The notes below the pieces were generated by a model, which saw only the letters and a list, made by a program, of their open reading frames with translations, was not told the DNA's origin and did no database searches. A DNA stretch of 51,367 nucleotides from Tsukamurella sp. 1534 (lineage in GTDB: Bacteria; Actinomycetota; Actinomycetes; Mycobacteriales; Mycobacteriaceae), in contig NZ_HE997626.1 of NCBI RefSeq assembly GCF_000312385.1, positions 871,015 through 922,381 of the forward strand, in the 5' to 3' direction. Of this stretch, positions 1 to 7,630 are shown one piece after another. Positions within the stretch are counted from its first letter, which is position 1, and the number at the start of each line of letters is the position of its first letter. Position numbers and translations under genes: made by a program.

Positions 1-227
1 CGCCCGCCGCCCCGGCCGAGAAGTCGGCCGAGGCCCCCGCGGAAGCAGCGGCCGAGCCCGCGGACACCACTCCGGCCACAGCCGAGGAATCTCCTGCTCA
101 GGAGACCTCCGAGGCGCCGGCGAAGGCACCGTCGGGCGACAGCCGGAGCCTGGAGTCGGAGGGTGAGTCGAAGGCCAAGGGCTTCGGCATCGCCGCGGGC
201 GCGAAGCGCCCCGGCGGGCGGAAGTGA
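1..227 (+). CDS. C-terminal end of an Ala/Pro/Glu-rich protein (5' truncated)
   Basis: An open frame enters from the left edge and stops with TGA at 225-227. The 74 visible residues are low complexity, rich in Ala, Pro and Glu, and end in a basic Gly/Lys/Arg tail (KGFGIAAGAKRPGGRK). No catalytic motif is visible. Tails like this are usually disordered linkers or nucleic-acid-binding ends, but the body of the protein is outside the window, so the function cannot be named. Confidence 0.6.
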   Translation, partial: PAAPAEKSAEAPAEAAAEPADTTPATAEESPAQETSEAPAKAPSGDSRSLESEGESKAKGFGIAAGAKRPGGRK

Positions 228-272
228 TCGATTACCGCGGGTTTGCTATCGCCCGTACGGCAGGATGTACGC

Positions 273-869
273 GTGCCTGAATACGTGAGCTATGAGGAGT
301 TCGGGCGGCGGTTCTTCGAGATCGCCGTGAACGAGGAGCGCGTCGGCTCCGCGTTCGCGGACATCGCCGGCGGCGACTTCACCGTGGGCCCGATCCCCTC
401 GGGCCCCGGTGGGGTGGCCAAGGTGTGGGCCAAGGTCGAGATCGACGAGCCGCAGCTCACCCGCCACGTGGGCGAGCTGATCACCTTCACGGTGAAGATC
501 CCGCTACGGATCGGCCTGCTCATCGACCTCAAGGTGGACCGCATCCGCTACGACGTGGCGGGGCTGATCACGCTCCCCCTCACCGTGCGCGCCGCCGCCC
601 CGCTGGAACTGCGCATCGAGGTGGACGCCCCCAAACCCAAGGACGTGTGGGTCGACGTGGAGTCGCACACCATTCGCGGGTCGATCGTGCGGGTGGTGGC
701 CAGCGTGGACGCGGAGATCCGCCGGTTCATCGCGCAGTACGTGGCCGAGGAGATCGACAAGCCCGAGGTCAAGAAGGCGCGGATCATCAACGTCTCGGAG
801 GAGCTGGGCCGCGCGTTCCACAACCTCGGGGACGACGAGGATCCGGCCGTGGAGCCGCAGAACGCGTAA
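273..869 (+). CDS. conserved actinobacterial hypothetical protein
   Basis: A protein of 198 residues when started at GTG 273, which gives MPEYVSYEEFGRRFF and has an AGGA Shine-Dalgarno element 7 nt upstream. An in-frame TTG at 243 is possible but adds ten unconvincing residues. There is no signal peptide or membrane segment. The middle alternates beta-strand-like hydrophobic stretches (VKIPLRIGLLIDLKVDRIRY), and the C-terminal third is helical (DAEIRRFIAQYVAEEID). It resembles a family of unknown function that is widespread in mycolic-acid bacteria; I recognise the pattern only. The stop lies 5 nt from the convergent TetR gene. Confidence 0.75.
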   Translation: MPEYVSYEEFGRRFFEIAVNEERVGSAFADIAGGDFTVGPIPSGPGGVAKVWAKVEIDEPQLTRHVGELITFTVKIPLRIGLLIDLKVDRIRYDVAGLITLPLTVRAAAPLELRIEVDAPKPKDVWVDVESHTIRGSIVRVVASVDAEIRRFIAQYVAEEIDKPEVKKARIINVSEELGRAFHNLGDDEDPAVEPQNA

Positions 870-874
870 CCGGC

Positions 875-1450
875 TCAGTCCGCGTCGACGATCCCCTGGA
901 TCGCGGGCGCGTACGTCGCCACCATCTCCTCCACGGTCGGCTCGGTGAAGATCGGCGAGCGGATCAGGTAGCGCATGAACGCGAGGCCGAACATGGTGCT
1001 CGCGACGATCCTCCCCGTCTCGATGCTGATCCCGGCGCTCTTCGTCAGCGTCGGGATCATCACCGACGCGACGAACTCGCCGAAGGTGCTCGCCGCCTTG
1101 TCCTCGGTGTCGATCGCGGCGCGCAGCACGGCGCGGAAGCTGGGGCCCGTGTCGGCGGCCTCCCACACCCCCAACGCCGCCCGCACCAGGCGCTCGCCGA
1201 CGCCCTCCCGCGGGCCCGCCAGCGCGTCCGTGAAGATCCGCTCGGGATCCACCGGCATGCTCATGACGGCGCGGAACAGGCCCTTCTTGTTCTCGAAGTA
1301 GTACGAGACCAGGGCCACGTCGACGCCGGCGCGGGTGGCGATGGCGCGGACCGTCGCCTTGTCGAACCCCACCTCGGCGAACAGCTCTCGCGCCGCCTCC
1401 AGGATGTCCGTCTTCGCGGTGCTCACGCCCGCGCGCCTACCCGTCGTCAT
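875..1450 (-). CDS. TetR/AcrR family transcriptional repressor
   Basis: A protein of 191 residues starting at ATG 1450. The N-terminal helix-turn-helix is typical of TetR regulators: AARELFAEVGFDKATVRAIA, then AGVDVALVSYYFENKKGLF at about residues 28-55. The rest is the helical ligand-binding domain. Divergent transcription from a membrane protein gene, with two matching palindromes in the 108-bp gap, suggests that it represses that gene and probably itself. The ligand is unknown; a hydrophobic compound or drug handled by the neighbour is the usual arrangement in this family. The ATG start places the helix-turn-helix at the expected distance from the N-terminus. Confidence 0.9.
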   Translation of the reverse strand: MTTGRRAGVSTAKTDILEAARELFAEVGFDKATVRAIATRAGVDVALVSYYFENKKGLFRAVMSMPVDPERIFTDALAGPREGVGERLVRAALGVWEAADTGPSFRAVLRAAIDTEDKAASTFGEFVASVMIPTLTKSAGISIETGRIVASTMFGLAFMRYLIRSPIFTEPTVEEMVATYAPAIQGIVDAD

Positions 1451-1481
1451 GGCAGCGACCTTACCGCCGCGCCGGAGTATT

Positions 1482-1495
1482 TCAACACCTGTTGA
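1482..1495. promoter_or_regulatory. palindromic operator 1 of the TetR/membrane-protein pair
   Basis: The perfect palindrome TCAACA-CC-TGTTGA overlaps the probable -35 element (TTGACT 1492-1497) of the rightward gene. It lies 31 bp upstream of the TetR start codon, so a bound repressor could block both promoters. A second copy of the same motif starts 45 bp further on. Confidence 0.7.
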
Positions 1496-1521
1496 CTTAT
1501 TGGCCGGCGCGGCCGTACGCT
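1492..1521 (+). promoter_or_regulatory. putative promoter of the ABC-2-like membrane protein gene
   Basis: TTGACT at 1492-1497 and TACGCT at 1516-1521 are separated by 18 bp. Transcription would begin near 1527, inside operator 2. Sigma-70-like elements in this GC-rich background are rare enough to be meaningful, but no transcript data are available. Confidence 0.5.
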
Positions 1522-1526
1522 CGCTT

Positions 1527-1540
1527 TCAACAGCCGTTGA
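1527..1540. promoter_or_regulatory. palindromic operator 2 of the TetR/membrane-protein pair
   Basis: TCAACAGCCGTTGA matches operator 1 in both half-sites (TCAAC...GTTGA) and extends to TTCAAC-N4-GTTGAA. It lies at the predicted transcription start of the rightward gene. The 45-bp centre spacing is close to four helical turns and would suit two TetR dimers on one DNA face. Confidence 0.7.
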
Positions 1541-1558
1541 ATTACCTGGAGGCACCCC

Positions 1559-2575
1559 ATGAAGAAGTCGCACCTCACGCTCGCCGCGGCGTTCGCCGGG
1601 CTCGCCATCGCGATCCCGCTGATCGTCCTGCTGTTCACCGCCCCCGCCTCCCGAGGCACCCCGCACGACCTGCCCATCGGCGTCGTCGGCCCCGCGCCGG
1701 CCGTCGCCCAGGTCACCGACCGCCTCGCGCAGGAACGCCCCGGCGGGTTCGAGGTCACGGCGTACGCGTCGGCGGACGAGTTGATCGCCGCCACCCGGGA
1801 CCGCGCCGTCTACGGCGGCGTCGTCCTCGGCGCCGAGCCGCGGGCCGTCACCGCGACCGGCGCCTCCCCTGTGGTCGCGCCGATCATCACCCAGCTCGCG
1901 ACCGCGGGAGCCCAGGGAAAGCAGGTCCAGGTCACCGACGTCGCACCCCCGTCCGCCGACGATCCGCGCGGCGCCGGCTTCGGCTCCATGGTGATGCCCG
2001 TGTTCCTCAGCGGCATGGTGCTGGCGCTGGCCACCGTGATGATCGGCGGTCACCCGAAGATCGTCGCGGTCGCGCTGCCGATCGGGGCGGGCGTCGTGGG
2101 CGCCGCCGCGGTGGGCGCCGCGATGTGGATCGGCGTGCTGCCCGGCGGCTTCTGGGCCCAGTGGCTGGCCATGAGCGCGGGCATGCTGGCCATCGGCGCC
2201 ACTGTGGCGGGCCTGGTCCAGCTGGCCGGGACGAAGGGGATCGGCCCCGCCGCACTGCTTTTCATGCTCGTCGGCATGCCGCTCGCCGGGATCGCCGCGC
2301 CGCCCGAATTCCTGCCGCACGTGTGGGGCGTGCTCGGCCAGTGCCTGCCCATCGGCGCCACCGGCACCGCGCTGCGCAGCGCCGCCTTCTTCGCGCCCGA
2401 CGCGATCGTGGGCGCCGGGGCGGGCGCGGCCTTCGCCGTCCTCGGCGCCTGGATCGCGGTGGGCTACGGCCTGCTCGTGATCGGCGCGGCCCGGCACCGG
2501 GCGCCGGCCGGCGGCGCACCGTCGGGCGGGCGCACCCGGGCGGACGCTCCCGAGCCGGCGGCGGCCTCCGCCTGA
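1559..2575 (+). CDS. membrane protein, ABC-2/YhgE-like transporter permease
   Basis: A protein of 338 residues starting at ATG 1559, with a good Shine-Dalgarno element (CTGGAGG) 5-8 nt upstream. Topology is one N-terminal membrane helix (about 6-28), an extracytoplasmic domain (about 30-140) with a strand-rich start (DLPIGVVGPAPA), then five or six membrane helices (about 145-310) and an Ala/Pro tail. This resembles the ABC-2 type or DUF3533-like membrane proteins often placed next to TetR repressors. No ATPase is adjacent. A role in efflux or envelope stress is inferred from the divergent repressor and the double operator. The substrate is unknown. Confidence 0.75.
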   Translation: MKKSHLTLAAAFAGLAIAIPLIVLLFTAPASRGTPHDLPIGVVGPAPAVAQVTDRLAQERPGGFEVTAYASADELIAATRDRAVYGGVVLGAEPRAVTATGASPVVAPIITQLATAGAQGKQVQVTDVAPPSADDPRGAGFGSMVMPVFLSGMVLALATVMIGGHPKIVAVALPIGAGVVGAAAVGAAMWIGVLPGGFWAQWLAMSAGMLAIGATVAGLVQLAGTKGIGPAALLFMLVGMPLAGIAAPPEFLPHVWGVLGQCLPIGATGTALRSAAFFAPDAIVGAGAGAAFAVLGAWIAVGYGLLVIGAARHRAPAGGAPSGGRTRADAPEPAAASA

Positions 2576-2624
2576 CGACGGTCCGCGGGAAAAGGGTTTG
2601 CCGCAACCTGCGACGATAGAGCCC

Positions 2625-3881
2625 ATGAGCCGACCGCATGTGCCCCACATCCGCACCGAACTCAAGCCGCTCGAGCAGTCCGCGAAGCTGCAGAACGTGC
2701 TGTACGAGATCCGTGGACCCGTGGTGGCGCAGGCGGCTCGGCTCGAGGCGCAGGGGCATCGGATCCTCAAGCTGAACATCGGCAACCCGGCGAACTTCGG
2801 CTTCGAGGCGCCGGACTCCATCGTCCGCGACATGATCCACGCGCTGCCCGTGTCCCAGGGCTACAGCGAGTCCCAGGGAATCGCCCCCGCCCGACGGGCC
2901 GTGGTGACCCGGTACGAGGAGGTCAAGGACTTCCCGTACTTCGACATCGGCGACGTGTACCTCGGAAACGGCGTCTCCGAGCTCATCACCATGACGATGC
3001 AGGCCCTGCTGGACAACGGCGACGAGGTGCTCATCCCCGCGCCGGACTACCCGCTGTGGACCGCGATGACCAGCCTCTCCGGCGGCACCGCCGTGCACTA
3101 CCTGTGCGACGAGGACAACGGCTGGAACCCCTCGGTCGAGGACATCGAGGCGAAGATCACACCGCGTACCAAGGCGATCGTGGTGATCAACCCCAACAAC
3201 CCCACCGGCGCCGTGTACTCGCGGGAGACGCTGCAGCAGATCGTCGAGGTGGCGCGCAAGCACTCGCTGCTGGTCCTGGCCGACGAGATCTACGACCGGA
3301 TCCTCTACGACGACGCGCAGCACGTCTCCATCGCCGAGCTGGCCCCCGACCTCCTGGTGATGACCTTCAACGGCCTGTCGAAGGCGTACCGCGTGTGCGG
3401 CTACCGCGCCGGGTGGGCCGTGCTCACGGGCCCCAAGGAGCACGCCGCCGGCTTCATCGAGGGCCTCACACTGCTGTCCTCGACGCGCCTGTGCCCCAAC
3501 GTGCCCGCGCAGCACGCGATCCAGGTGGCGCTGGGCGGCTACCAGTCGATCAACGACCTGATCCTGCCCGGCGGGCGCCTGCTGGAGCAGCGCGACGTGG
3601 CGTACGAGAAGCTCAACGCGATCGACGGGGTCAGCTGCGTCAAGCCCGAGGGCGCGCTGTACGCGTTCCCGCGGCTGGACCCGAACGTGCACGAGATCCG
3701 CGACGACGAGCAGTTGGCCCTCGATCTGCTCAACCAGGAGAAGATCCTCATGGTGCAGGGCACCGGCTTCAACTGGCCGACGCCCGACCACCTGCGCGTG
3801 GTCACCCTGCCCTGGGCCCGGGATCTTTCCGAGGCACTCGATCGCTTCGGCAACTTTCTGAGTTCCTACAAGCAGAAGTAG
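2625..3881 (+). CDS. aspC: PLP-dependent aminotransferase (class I/II, alanine/aspartate type)
   Basis: A cytosolic fold-type I aminotransferase of 418 residues starting at ATG 2625. Visible motifs include NPNNPTG at 189-195, the ADEIYDR segment with the cofactor-contacting Asp220, and the Schiff-base Lys253 in LSKAYRVCGYR with the phosphate-binding Arg after it. Closest in type to M. tuberculosis Rv0337c (AspC) and E. coli AlaA, which transfer amino groups between glutamate and pyruvate or oxaloacetate. Sequence alone does not separate alanine from aspartate specificity. It runs in the same direction as the YibE/F gene 9 nt downstream, so the two are probably co-transcribed. Confidence 0.88.
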   Translation: MSRPHVPHIRTELKPLEQSAKLQNVLYEIRGPVVAQAARLEAQGHRILKLNIGNPANFGFEAPDSIVRDMIHALPVSQGYSESQGIAPARRAVVTRYEEVKDFPYFDIGDVYLGNGVSELITMTMQALLDNGDEVLIPAPDYPLWTAMTSLSGGTAVHYLCDEDNGWNPSVEDIEAKITPRTKAIVVINPNNPTGAVYSRETLQQIVEVARKHSLLVLADEIYDRILYDDAQHVSIAELAPDLLVMTFNGLSKAYRVCGYRAGWAVLTGPKEHAAGFIEGLTLLSSTRLCPNVPAQHAIQVALGGYQSINDLILPGGRLLEQRDVAYEKLNAIDGVSCVKPEGALYAFPRLDPNVHEIRDDEQLALDLLNQEKILMVQGTGFNWPTPDHLRVVTLPWARDLSEALDRFGNFLSSYKQK

Positions 3882-3890
3882 GGTTGCGGC

Positions 3891-5795
3891 GTGCGCGACA
3901 ACGACGACCACGCCGAACTCACCGGGACCGAGCACCACGACCACGCGGGGCACGTGCACAACCACTCCCTCGCGCACATCTCGCTGGGCAAGTGGGCCGC
4001 CCGCGTGGTGGTGGGCCTGCTCGTCGTCATCGGCGTCGGGGTCGTGATCGGCCTGATCGTGCTGTGGCCGTCGCAGTTGCGCGTGAACATCCAGGGCGGG
4101 CCGCAATCGCCCACGCTGCACAAGGGCACCGTCGCCGAGCAGATGGTGGGCGACTGCGATTTCACGCCGACCGGGAACGGCATGGTCAGCGAGACCGAGG
4201 TGCATCCGGTCCTCAAGCCCGACGGTGGCTGCCTGAACAGTTCCGTTCAGATCACCGACGGTCCGGACGCCGGCAAGTGGACGCAGTTCTCCATCGGCAC
4301 GCAGCGCGTGAACATCAGCGCCATGCCGGGGCAGTCGCCGTCGGGCGGCGGGTCCGGGGTCGACACGGCCCGGCCGGCCACGCCGGGCACGGGGCAGCCG
4401 GATCTGAAGCCGGGCACGAAGATCATGATCAGCGAGAACGGCGGCGGCGTGGCCGGATCGCCCACCAACTACGCGTTCTACGACTACGCGCGCGGGGTCT
4501 CCCTGTGGGTGTGGGGCCTGGTCTTCGCCGTGGTCATCGTGGCGGTGGCGCACTGGCGCGGCCTGCGCGCGCTGCTGGGCCTCGCGCTGTCGGGCCTGGT
4601 CATCGTGTTCTTCGCGCTCCCCTCCATCCTCGACGGGCACTCGGCGGTGTGGGTCGCGATGGTCGCGTCCTCGGTGATCCTGTACGTCGTGCTGTACCTG
4701 GCGCACGGGGTCTCCCTGAGAACCTCGGCCGCGTTGTTGGGCACGTTGTCGGCCCTCGCGGTGTGCGCACTGCTGGCCTGGCTGGCGGTGGACACCACCA
4801 AGGTCACGGGCCTCAGTAGCGACGACGCCACGAATCTGCAGGCGTACGCGTCCACGGTGTCCACGTCGGGCGTGCTGCTGGCCGGGTTCGTGATCGGCGC
4901 GCTGGGCGTGCTCAACGACGTGACGATCACGCAGGCGTCCACGACGTTCGAGCTGGCCAAGCTGTCGCCCAAGAGCTCCCGCCGCCGCACGTTCCTCTCC
5001 GCGATGCGGGTGGGCCGCGACCACATCGCGTCGACCGTGTACACCCTGGTGTTCGCGTACGTGGGCACGGCCCTGCCGCTGCTGCTGCTGTTCACCATCG
5101 CGAGCCGGCCGCTGGGGCAGGTGCTCACGTCGGACTCAGTCGCGATCGAGCTGGTGCGCGCCTTCGTCGGCGGCATCGGACTGGCCCTGTCCGTGCCGCT
5201 GACCACGGCGATCGCGACGCTGCTGGCCAAGCCGACGCGGGCGGCGGTCAGCGAGGCCGCGGCCAAGCGGTACTCGGACAGCCACCCCGACAGCGATCCG
5301 TCGGAGATCCGGGTCCGCACGCCGCGGGCCGCCGCGAAGCGGGCACAGCCCGCGACCACCACGGCACGCACCACGGCCACGGCCGCGAAGGCCACGGGGG
5401 CGAAGACCTCGGGGACGAAGACCACCGCCGCGAAGAACACGGCCGCACAGGCCGGCGCGCGGCCCGCGCAGAAGCCGCAGCCGGAACGGGCCGCGCAGCA
5501 GCCCACGCAGCAGTCCGCCGCGCTCGGCCCCGAACGCCCGCGGCCGCAGCCGCAGGCCGAGCCCGAGACGGGCCGATTCCCGACCGGCCCTGCCGGCCCC
5601 CCGCCCCGCGCAGCCCCCGAGGCCGCAGGCCCCCGCCGATCCCGCTCAGCGGCCCGCGGACCCGCCGCAGCCGCCCCCGCGTCGCGGCGGGCGCCACGCC
5701 GCACCGGACTGACGGCAGAACTACGGTCACGAACCCCCGGATTCCATGGGGTTCGTGACCGAAGATCTGACGGGCTCAGCCCTGCTGGAAGTTGA
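3891..5795 (+). CDS. YibE/F family membrane protein, 3' end probably frameshifted
   Basis: Start is GTG 3891, 9 nt after the aminotransferase. The N-terminus is His/Asp-rich ([11 protein letters not shown]), followed by a membrane helix at about 37-60, an extracytoplasmic domain to about 200, and then roughly seven membrane helices (205-440) containing the YibE/F core ([13 protein letters not shown]). A long Lys/Ala/Thr/Pro-rich cytoplasmic tail follows. The function of YibE/F proteins is poorly known; a membrane channel or transporter is usually assumed. The open frame as written runs through a 14-bp terminator hairpin and overlaps dcd. A shift to the next frame in the C-rich run near 5575-5610 would instead give a Pro/Ala tail ending [10 protein letters not shown] at TGA 5710-5712, just before the hairpin. 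Confidence 0.82.
   Translation: MRDNDDHAELTGTEHHDHAGHVHNHSLAHISLGKWAARVVVGLLVVIGVGVVIGLIVLWPSQLRVNIQGGPQSPTLHKGTVAEQMVGDCDFTPTGNGMVSETEVHPVLKPDGGCLNSSVQITDGPDAGKWTQFSIGTQRVNISAMPGQSPSGGGSGVDTARPATPGTGQPDLKPGTKIMISENGGGVAGSPTNYAFYDYARGVSLWVWGLVFAVVIVAVAHWRGLRALLGLALSGLVIVFFALPSILDGHSAVWVAMVASSVILYVVLYLAHGVSLRTSAALLGTLSALAVCALLAWLAVDTTKVTGLSSDDATNLQAYASTVSTSGVLLAGFVIGALGVLNDVTITQASTTFELAKLSPKSSRRRTFLSAMRVGRDHIASTVYTLVFAYVGTALPLLLLFTIASRPLGQVLTSDSVAIELVRAFVGGIGLALSVPLTTAIATLLAKPTRAAVSEAAAKRYSDSHPDSDPSEIRVRTPRAAAKRAQPATTTARTTATAAKATGAKTSGTKTTAAKNTAAQAGARPAQKPQPERAAQQPTQQSAALGPERPRPQPQAEPETGRFPTGPAGPPPRAAPEAAGPRRSRSAARGPAAAAPASRRAPRRTGLTAELRSRTPGFHGVRDRRSDGLSPAGS
5724..5761. terminator. bidirectional terminator between YibE/F and dcd
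   Basis: A perfect 14-bp inverted repeat (CGGTCACGAACCCC and its complement) with a 10-nt loop lies between two convergent genes. No T-run follows, as is common in actinobacteria. Its position argues that the YibE/F coding region should end before it, at 5712. Confidence 0.8.
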
Positions 5796-6345
5796 GGTAC
5801 GCCTTCGACGGCGTGGGGCCCCGCTGCCCCTGGTACTTGGACCCGGTCGAAGCGCTGCCGTACGGATTCTCCGCCGGGCTGGACAGCCGGAACAGGCAGA
5901 GCTGGCCGATCTTCATCCCCGGCCACAGCGTGATCGGCAGATTCGCGACGTTGGAGAGCTCCAGCGTGATGTGCCCGGAGAAGCCCGGATCGATGAAGCC
6001 CGCGGTGGAGTGCGTGAGCAGCCCGAGGCGGCCCAGCGACGACTTGCCCTCGAGGCGGCCGGCCAAGTCGTCGGGCAGGGAGCACACCTCGAGTGTGGAG
6101 CCCAGGACGAACTCGCCGGGGTGCAGCACGAACGGCTCACCCTCACGCGGCTCGACGAGGCTGGTCAGCTCGTCCTGCCGCTCCTTGGGGTCGATGTGGG
6201 TGTACCGGGTGTTGTTGAACACGCGGAACAGCCCGTCGAGCCGCACGTCCACGCTGGACGGCTGCACCAGCTGCTGGTCGAACGGTTCGATGCCGAGGCG
6301 CCCGGATTCCAGCTGGGCGCGGATGTCGCGGTCGGAGAGCAGCAC
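5776..6345 (-). CDS. dcd: dCTP deaminase (bifunctional dCTP deaminase/dUTPase type)
   Basis: A protein of 189 residues starting at GTG 6345. It matches the mycobacterial Dcd family (Rv0321), a trimeric cytosolic enzyme that converts dCTP to dUTP and on to dUMP. The signatures are intact: SSLGRLG with Ser102, Ser103 and Arg106, [14 protein letters not shown], and the catalytic Glu129 in TLEL. The C-terminal segment ([14 protein letters not shown]) is the flexible lid over the nucleotide. Length equals the family norm. A -10-like TAGGCT (complement of 6352-6357) sits 6 nt before the GTG with no Shine-Dalgarno element, suggesting a leaderless mRNA. Confidence 0.96.
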   Translation of the reverse strand: MLLSDRDIRAQLESGRLGIEPFDQQLVQPSSVDVRLDGLFRVFNNTRYTHIDPKERQDELTSLVEPREGEPFVLHPGEFVLGSTLEVCSLPDDLAGRLEGKSSLGRLGLLTHSTAGFIDPGFSGHITLELSNVANLPITLWPGMKIGQLCLFRLSSPAENPYGSASTGSKYQGQRGPTPSKAYLNFQQG

Positions 6346-6351
6346 GGGTTC

Positions 6352-6357
6352 AGCCTA
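6352..6357 (-). promoter_or_regulatory. -10 element for leaderless dcd transcript
   Basis: On the minus strand TAGGCT lies 6 nt before the GTG start codon of dcd. Transcription starting at the usual distance would begin at or next to the start codon. No ribosome binding site is present. Confidence 0.5.
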
Positions 6358-6425
6358 AAGCAGCACGTCGCCACCGCGAGCGTTGCCATCGGTAACGATC
6401 CCCGGCGGGATCGAGAACACAGTGT

Positions 6426-7025
6426 ATGAAGCACTCGCGATCCGCCGTCCCCATCGGTCTGCTCCTCGCTGTCGCGCTTGCGCTCACCGGCTGCGGCGGG
6501 TCCGGCGACGACGCGGCGCCCGCCCCCTCGACCATGGAGGCCACCACCGCGCCCACCGGCGCGCAGCAGGGGACGCCGGGAGGGGCGCAGGGCACCGTCA
6601 CGCGGACGGTGACCGCGGCCCCGTCGGGCGGTGCCGCGGCGGAGGACCCCGCCGACTACCGGTCCGGGCACGGCGGGGTCTACTTCATGACGCCTACCCG
6701 GAACATCGCCTGCGGCCTCGATTCGACGGTCACGGGCTGCCAGGTGTTCAAGACCGCGGTGATCCCGCCCGGCGCGGACTGCGACCACGGCACGATGCCG
6801 CGGGACGAGCTGTCCAAGGGCTACGTGTCCGAGAAGGGCGGCCCGTTCACCGCCTCCTGCTTCAACCAGGGCGTGTTCTTCCAGGTGTCCGATCAGAGGA
6901 CCCTGCCGTACGGCCGCAGCGTGACCGCCGGGGGCATGACCTGCCGCTCCGAGGAGAAGGGCGTCACCTGCACGCGGGGTTCGCACGGCTTCTTCGTCTC
7001 GGCGCAGAGTTTCGACCGCTGGTGA
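6426..7025 (+). CDS. secreted lipoprotein of unknown function
   Basis: A protein of 199 residues starting at ATG 6426. The N-terminus is a lipoprotein signal: basic start, hydrophobic core LLLAVALALTG, lipobox LTGC with Cys23. A Ser/Thr/Ala/Pro-rich linker (about 24-80) leads to a small globular domain (about 82-199) with six or more cysteines after the lipobox, likely disulfide-bonded outside the membrane. The segment YFMTPTRNIACGL resembles DUF6636-like extracellular domains. No enzyme motif is seen. It is divergent from dcd with an 80-bp gap. Confidence 0.8.
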   Translation: MKHSRSAVPIGLLLAVALALTGCGGSGDDAAPAPSTMEATTAPTGAQQGTPGGAQGTVTRTVTAAPSGGAAAEDPADYRSGHGGVYFMTPTRNIACGLDSTVTGCQVFKTAVIPPGADCDHGTMPRDELSKGYVSEKGGPFTASCFNQGVFFQVSDQRTLPYGRSVTAGGMTCRSEEKGVTCTRGSHGFFVSAQSFDRW

Positions 7026-7118
7026 CCGCCGGCCACACCGGATCAGGATGGCGCCCAACGCTTCGCCGCATCGCCGGGCCGGGAGGCGGGGGCCCGGCAC
7101 GCCCGACGGTGCGCGTGC

Positions 7119-7124
7119 TAGTCT
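7119..7124 (+). promoter_or_regulatory. -10 element of tRNA-Gly promoter
   Basis: TAGTCT lies 38 bp upstream of the tRNA, within the conserved distance for stable-RNA promoters. A matching -35 is not obvious. Confidence 0.35.
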
Positions 7125-7162
7125 GACCCGTACGAACGGCTCGTCCTCGACGGTCCGCCGTT

Positions 7163-7236
7163 GCCGATGTAGTTCAATGGTAGAACTCCTGCTTCCCAAG
7201 CAGGTAGCGCGGGTTCGATTCCCGTCATCGGCTCCA
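7163..7236 (+). tRNA. tRNA-Gly (anticodon CCC)
   Basis: A 74-nt cloverleaf with encoded CCA. The acceptor stem GCCGATG (7163-7169) pairs with CATCGGC (7226-7232), discriminator T at 7233. The anticodon arm CCTGC/GCAGG holds the loop TTCCCAA, anticodon CCC at 7195-7197. The T arm has GGTTCGATTCC with one G-U pair at the base of its stem. It reads GGG codons, common in this GC-rich genome. Confidence 0.97.
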
Positions 7237-7260
7237 GAACCCCCGCACGAGCGGGTCCCG

Positions 7261-7282
7261 CGCCGCGGGATCTCCCGCGGCG
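7261..7282 (+). terminator. terminator hairpin downstream of tRNA-Gly
   Basis: CGCCGCGGGA and its exact complement flank a 2-nt spacer, giving about nine stable G-C-rich pairs. A smaller CCCGC/GCGGG hairpin (7242-7255) precedes it. Both follow the tRNA 3' end closely and lie ahead of the convergent small gene. Confidence 0.6.
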
Positions 7283-7300
7283 AAGCCCACCCCTGACCGA

Positions 7301-7558
7301 TCAGTGCGTCGCGAGCGACGCCCAGTGGCCGGGCGCGTAGATGCGGATCAGGCTCAGGCCTTCCGCGGCGGGACCCGGATCCCCGGCCGCTGGCGGCGCT
7401 GCCGCAGAAGCGGTTCCGTGGTAGAGGAACAACACACCGTGTTCGATGACGAACCCGATGTGGTGAGTGTGTTCCGAATCGTCCTTGTACACGGGCAGGG
7501 GGTGATCGATGCCGTCCACGGCCGTCACGCCCCACTCGATCTCATCGTGTGCGTGCAT
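7301..7558 (-). CDS. small hypothetical protein
   Basis: An 85-residue protein starting at ATG 7558. It has an acidic/His-rich N-terminus (MHAHDEIEWGV), a YKDDSEHTHH segment, and a hydrophobic strand-like core (IGFVIEHGVLFLYHG). No signal peptide or known motif. The codon pattern is normal for the region and no other frame is better, so it is probably real. Function is not recognised. It is convergent with the tRNA. Confidence 0.6.
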   Translation of the reverse strand: MHAHDEIEWGVTAVDGIDHPLPVYKDDSEHTHHIGFVIEHGVLFLYHGTASAAAPPAAGDPGPAAEGLSLIRIYAPGHWASLATH

Positions 7559-7630
7559 ACCCGGAGCATCACACGGGCCGTGTACACGGCGCAGCGATTC
7601 GCCCCGACCCGCGTTCCAGGTTCGGGCCGG

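Noticed and set aside
7048-7296. An open frame of 82 codons over the tRNA gene
   Set aside because: It covers tRNA-Gly completely and contains no protein motif.
7163-7300. tRNA-Gly as an integration site for a mobile element
   Set aside because: No integrase, no repeated tRNA 3' end and no foreign-looking DNA follows it.
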